Position numbers and translations under genes: made by a program
The notes under the pieces: model-generated
What the model saw: the letters and a program-made list of their open reading frames with translations, nothing else
Databases searched by the model: none
What the model was told of the DNA's origin: nothing
In this document: piece by piece, positions 60,095-64,000 of the stretch
Numbering within the stretch: position 1 is the stretch's first letter
How the letters are laid out: every line of letters begins with the position of its first letter
NCBI GenBank assembly: GCA_032358165.1
Contig: JAALGY010000015.1
Span: forward strand, 310,001-374,000
Direction of reading: 5' to 3'
Length of the DNA: 64,000 nt
DNA from: Diplosphaera chodatii
Lineage: Eukaryota > Chlorophyta > Trebouxiophyceae > Prasiolales > Stichococcaceae

Positions 60095-61931
60095 TCATAC
60101 CGGCGGCGGTGGTGAGGCATTCGGACTGCCCCGCTCGCCAAGCTGTGTGTTTGGGTTCTTGGAGGACAGCTGAGCGTTTGTGATGATGCGCCGATTCTCG
60201 TCCTCATCAAATGGCACGAAGACCTGCACAAACCACCAGACATGTGGATTGTGGAGGCACGTGCAGCATTGACATGCTCATGGCTGTTGTGCAGCCGTGA
60301 CACCAGGGTGTAGCTGGTCATGAAAAACAATGCACACCGGCTTGCCACGCCGCTCCCGCCAGACCAGGACGGCGAGGCATGCCGTCAGCACGGCCACGAG
60401 GACCGATGCAATGACAATGCCAGCAATGGCGCCGCCAGACAGCTTGCTGCCGCCGCCGCCGCCGCCACCCGGGGCAGCTGCAATTTCTGCAATAGCAGGG
60501 TTGAGTTCTGCTCATGGCTTAACTTTAAGGCCGAGCAATACATGGTGTCTCGTAACAAAGACTTGCTGCATTGCTGGCAGCTGAGTATCAAGTGCGGCGG
60601 CAACACTAACGATGGCATCGGTCACCTGTGCTGCCGGTTGAAGCGTTCTCAGATACCTTTGCGCCGCAGTTGGTGCCAGCAAAGCCAGCCGGGCACCTGC
60701 AGGCAGTGCTGGCAGCATTGCAGGTCCCGCCATTCAGGCAGTACACCTGCAGGAGCCAAAATGGTGCACAATGAACTCAGCTAGCATGCATTTCAGTCCG
60801 TAGTTCCTGATTGTTTGCAGATATGAAGTTGGATCAGGAAGGCTGTCTAATCGTAAGTGGAGCAGTCTGCCTCGTCATGAGGGTTGCTCTGGCTGGCACA
60901 ATCGCTGGGCACAGGGACCATCTGGGCGTGAAAGACGACATCTTTGGCAGGAGCAGACAAGCAGAACCATCATTGGACCTGGGGGCCGCAGACATCGGCG
61001 TTCAGAGCGGCAGCATCGACTTCGCACCGCTGGCCCACAAAGCCTGATGAGGTCACCAACAGAGTCCGCGCTCAGCCGACGCAAAGAGGCTGTAATTTCA
61101 GACAGCTCCAAAACAGCCCAGTGTCCCGTCATGAGCTCACTGCACCTGTCGGGCAGATGCAGATGGCGCCGCTTTGGACATTGTTGAGGTTCTGGCATGT
61201 GCCGCCATTGGTGCAAGACAAGCCGTTGCCACAGTCATCCACCAGAACCTGGCAGTTTGCGCCCCTGCAAAACAAGGAATATCATTGAGCACAGATGTGC
61301 GGTAGCATGTGGCGCATCTGGGTCAATCTACCAACGCCATGCAGAGTCATGTGAACTGAGGTGCAATGAGGGGCAGCAGTAGGCTTGAAGCAGTGCACCG
61401 TGTGCCCGCTGGGCAGTTGCACTGGTACGCGTCGGTGTTGAACAGCTTTTCGCACGTGCCGCTGTTCAGACAGTACACGCCGCCGTCACATTCTGTCGAG
61501 GCCAGCTGGCAGGACGCCCCGCGGAATGTTGCACCCGACGCTGGGTCCTGCAGTCGTTGGCAGCAGGTGCATTCATTCGGGCACCATGCGCCGTTCATCT
61601 TCGCTGATGGTGCACTGGCATGTGCAGCCGCATGGCAGCCATCTGGTGGGCTGCCAGGCTTGCCTGGGGTCCACAACATGACGCTGTGCCGCAGGCGCTG
61701 CAGCAACAGCACCTTGGCCGCGAACCGTAACATATTGCAGCATGCGCCTTTTCGCAAAGCACGGCAAGACATCAGCCAACATGTCACCTGGTTGCAGACG
61801 CAGGTGCCGTTCGCGCTGCTGAAGGGCTGGTCGTTGGCGCAGCGGGCGGGTGGCAGTGGTTGTGCCGCTGCTGGCGCCACCGCCAGCGCCGCTGCCATGA
61901 TCAGCATACCAAGCAGTGCCGACGCGCCCAT
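60095..61931 (-). CDS. Type I membrane protein with EGF-like repeats
   Basis: Predicted cell-surface or secretory-pathway protein. Exon 1 (61788-61931) encodes a signal peptide, MGASALLGMLIMAAALAV to APAAAQ, then a short Cys-containing segment. The next exons carry three EGF-like modules: CDGGVYCLNSGTCEKLFNTD with CNCPAG; CGNGLSCTNGGTCQNLNNVQ with CICPTG, FVGQRC; and VYCLNGGTCNAASTACRCPA with GFAGTNCGA. They end in a poly-Gly linker and one transmembrane helix (AGIVIASVLVAVLTACLAVLVW) with a positive RERRGK stop-transfer. The cytosolic tail (VFVPFDEDENRRIITNAQLS) is acidic then Pro-rich, ending PPPPV at stop 60095-60097. Two donors in this gene appear to be GTCCAA- or GTGCAC-like. Ligand and role are unknown. 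Confidence 0.85.
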
Positions 61932-62579
61932 CTTGGCGTGAGTCACAAACCACCTGCGCCTTCACCAACGCTTGCTGGTCATTGAGCGCAGCAGGACAAC
62001 AGGTGGCGACTGTCTGCGGCGGCGCAGTGCCTGGCAGTACTCAATCCATTGACGGGGCTGGGTGGTCTATATACTGCACATGGCACAGCAGCAGCATGTA
62101 TACAAACGTGTTGATGATGCCGTGACGTGCATGCGATTAACCACTGCGCAGCGGGGTGGACGGAGGCCGGACTCAATGAAGCACCATGCTTCTGAGGCAC
62201 ATCACAAGGCTTTGACAGCCGCCGTCACCTGGCGAGCTTTGAAGGTAGTACCTCCGAAGTGGCTATTCTAGCAGCAGCGCGTCAGCAGCTGAGCCGCTGA
62301 CGACCCTGTAGTCCTCAGTGCAACGCAGACACAGCAGTGAGCGGGTTGTACAAGGGGATGACCCTCTTCCAGGAACCCCGCGGCCACGGGTGCGTGCTGA
62401 TCAGCCTTTCAGGCTGTGGAGTGCTGAGGACTGCTGCCTGCCGCTCCTATGATGATGGCAACTCGTGGGACGAGGGTTTGGCGTGATCTCCAGGGGGCAA
62501 CGTGGGCGGAGTCGATCGTGAAGGCGTCTCACTTTTGCATTTGCACCGGACCAGCCCCGACCGTTACACCCTCGGCACC
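61932..62579. promoter_or_regulatory. Divergent intergenic region of two secretory-pathway genes
   Basis: 648 bp between the start codons of the EGF-repeat gene (-) and the secreted-protein gene (+). A TATA-like TCTATATAC at 62067-62075 lies about 136 bp upstream of the minus-strand start. No other element was recognised. Confidence 0.35.
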
Positions 62580-63901
62580 ATGCAACACCTCAGCTACGTC
62601 CTACTGTGCGCTGTCACCATCCTGGCAGCGGCTGTTGTGCAGCCAGCGGCCGCCGTTCGCTCAGGTGCGAGACTTGTTGCTTTGAACGGCACTCTGGCAA
62701 ACGTCCCGGCTTCGCACGGCGCAGTGCCCCGTGCCTAGTCTAATCACACTCCTAGGATGAAGCATGCTGCTCGCTGGCCTGACGTGGTGATGCCGTGCCA
62801 CGGCGGCCGACCTCCGTTATCCTGCCGCTCACGCGCAACCGCGAGTTTCCAGGGCCCCGAAGACAGCGCAAGGTCCCACGCGCGCTAACATGCCCATGGA
62901 TTAAACAAGACAGCACGCATGCTGCTCGGGCGCCGCTGCGGCGCGGCCGCCGCGCTTGACACGAAGATATCTCACATCGTGCACGTGTGCTCCCTCGCTG
63001 CCCAGCGGGTTATGTGCTGCAACGTAAACCCCGAAAGGCCGCCCCTGTAGTCAAACTCGCCTGCATCATTAGTAACATCATCGGTATTGGTCCAGCACAC
63101 CACACATCGTGTGCGAACCCTTCCGGCATCGTCGGAAACGTAACTCAAATTCCCGCTCGATGGCAATCTCATGTGCTTGTTGACTCGGAGCTTGCCACCA
63201 ACTCATGCTGCCGCCACTACCGTGCATGCATGCCAGCACTTCGCGCCAGCTGGACAAAACCTAGTAGACTGAGTGTGACCGTAGACTCATTGTTCAGTTG
63301 AAATGCTACTGTACGACTGTTGACATGTCGTCTTGCAGGAGATGACCACTTTGAAGGTGACACACCAGGACTGTTTTATGTCCCTGGAGACTTGGTGAGC
63401 GTCACCCTTCCTGTGCATGCGAGCTGTTGTTCTGTACACCGCCAGTTAAGTATCCAGGCATCACATGTGATGACAGACCGGTCAGCTTTGACCGACTTGC
63501 TCGTGCATGCCATGAGTGCTGCCCTGGACCATGAGTGCTGCCCTGGATGCATGCCTGCAGGCCATCGCAATCATTGACCCAACAACCCAGACTAACGTGA
63601 AGAACATCACGACCTTTGCTGGCGCGCCGCTGCTCGGCCCAGACGGGGAGACCCCCCGAAAGTGAGCTATGACATCCAGCCAGTTGCCGGACCTGTTTGC
63701 GCAGGATGACTTTGGCCGGTGTAGGCCATCCTGCATGCTTCCAGCCCAAGTTGCAAGTGGGTTCCGTCCAGGTGCATGCAGAACCACTTCTGACATTGCT
63801 CTCAAGCCAGTGCTAGAATTGTGCTGCTGCACTGCAGGTGGGGCGATGCCATATATGCAGAGGACCCTGCGAATGACCGGTACTACATCTTCATCAATGA
63901 G
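62580..63901 (+). CDS. Secreted protein, 5' part (continues beyond the window)
   Basis: Exon 1 (62580-62664) encodes a clear signal peptide: MQHLSYVLLCAVTILAAAVV ending QPAAA. Exons 63339-63394, 63561-63661 and 63838-63901 join in phase (1, 0, 2, 0) and read DDHFEGDTPGLFYVPGDL, AIAIIDPTTQTNVKNITTFA, GPDGETPRK and WGDAIYAEDPANDRYYIFIN. A strand-rich text with repeated 'I-x-D' and 'YYIFIN' phrases resembles blades of a beta-propeller, but no family is recognised from this fragment. One exon in the 670-bp gap between 62664 and 63339 may have been missed. The gene shares its upstream region with the EGF-repeat gene, which is also routed to the secretory pathway. Confidence 0.65.
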
Positions 63902-64000
63902 GTGCATGCTATACCATGTTGCAAATCCAATCTCGCCGAGTTTCACCTGCAGGTATGTTGGTGTGAGGCATGCTAAAGCTTGCTGATGCTTGTGAAGAGG

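Noticed and set aside
1..64000. CRISPR arrays, rRNA, tRNA genes, or bacterial operon structure
   Set aside because: No regularly spaced repeats, no rRNA-like or cloverleaf sequence was recognised, and all genes are intron-rich and individually spaced, as in a nuclear algal genome.

Overview
This window is nuclear DNA of a green alga (Chlorophyta). It is GC-rich, and nearly every gene is broken into many short exons by introns of about 100-450 bp that end in (T)GCAG. The gene set is photosynthetic: two early light-induced (LHC-like) proteins, a plant-type cofactor-independent phosphoglycerate mutase, an SnRK2-type kinase, glutaredoxin and peroxin 12. An XRN1-type 5'-3' exoribonuclease is present, which land plants lack but green algae keep. 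The genus cannot be fixed from sequence alone. Gene models were built by hand from splice signals and reading phase. Where phases close exactly, exon coordinates are given.

Layout. 60-2837 (+): 3' part of an endonuclease/exonuclease/phosphatase-fold enzyme. 3248-15240 (-): XRN1-type exonuclease, 34 exons, about 2,067 aa, with a long Pro/Gln/Ala-rich tail carrying repeated short leucine motifs. 16134-16868 (+): unknown 140-aa organelle-type protein. 17310-18185 (-): glutaredoxin. 19042-20745 (-): unknown mitochondrial-like protein. 21382-23140 (+): GNAT acetyltransferase. 23759-25433 (-): ELIP 1. 26143-34224 (-): unidentified low-complexity gene, or several genes. 34310-36534 (-): PEX12. 37188-41408 (-): phosphoglycerate mutase.

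42394-49406: a complete Mutator-like (MULE) DNA transposon, with 79-bp perfect terminal inverted repeats and a 9-bp target duplication. Its gene appears to join a YqaJ-type nuclease to a DDE transposase and two SWIM zinc fingers. It sits between the divergent phosphoglycerate mutase and kinase genes.

49718-52354 (+): SnRK2-type kinase with an N-myristoylation-like start. 52672-54712 (-): ELIP 2. 55184-56344 (+): small one-helix membrane protein. 56768-59524 (-): J-domain protein. 60095-61931 (-): EGF-repeat type I membrane protein. 62580 to the right edge (+): 5' part of a secreted protein.

The host genes look like an ordinary mixture of housekeeping and light-stress functions, with no operon-like logic. 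The strongest unusual signals are the nuclease-transposase MULE, the leucine-motif tail of XRN1, and repeated use of GC-AG introns at phase-confirmed junctions.
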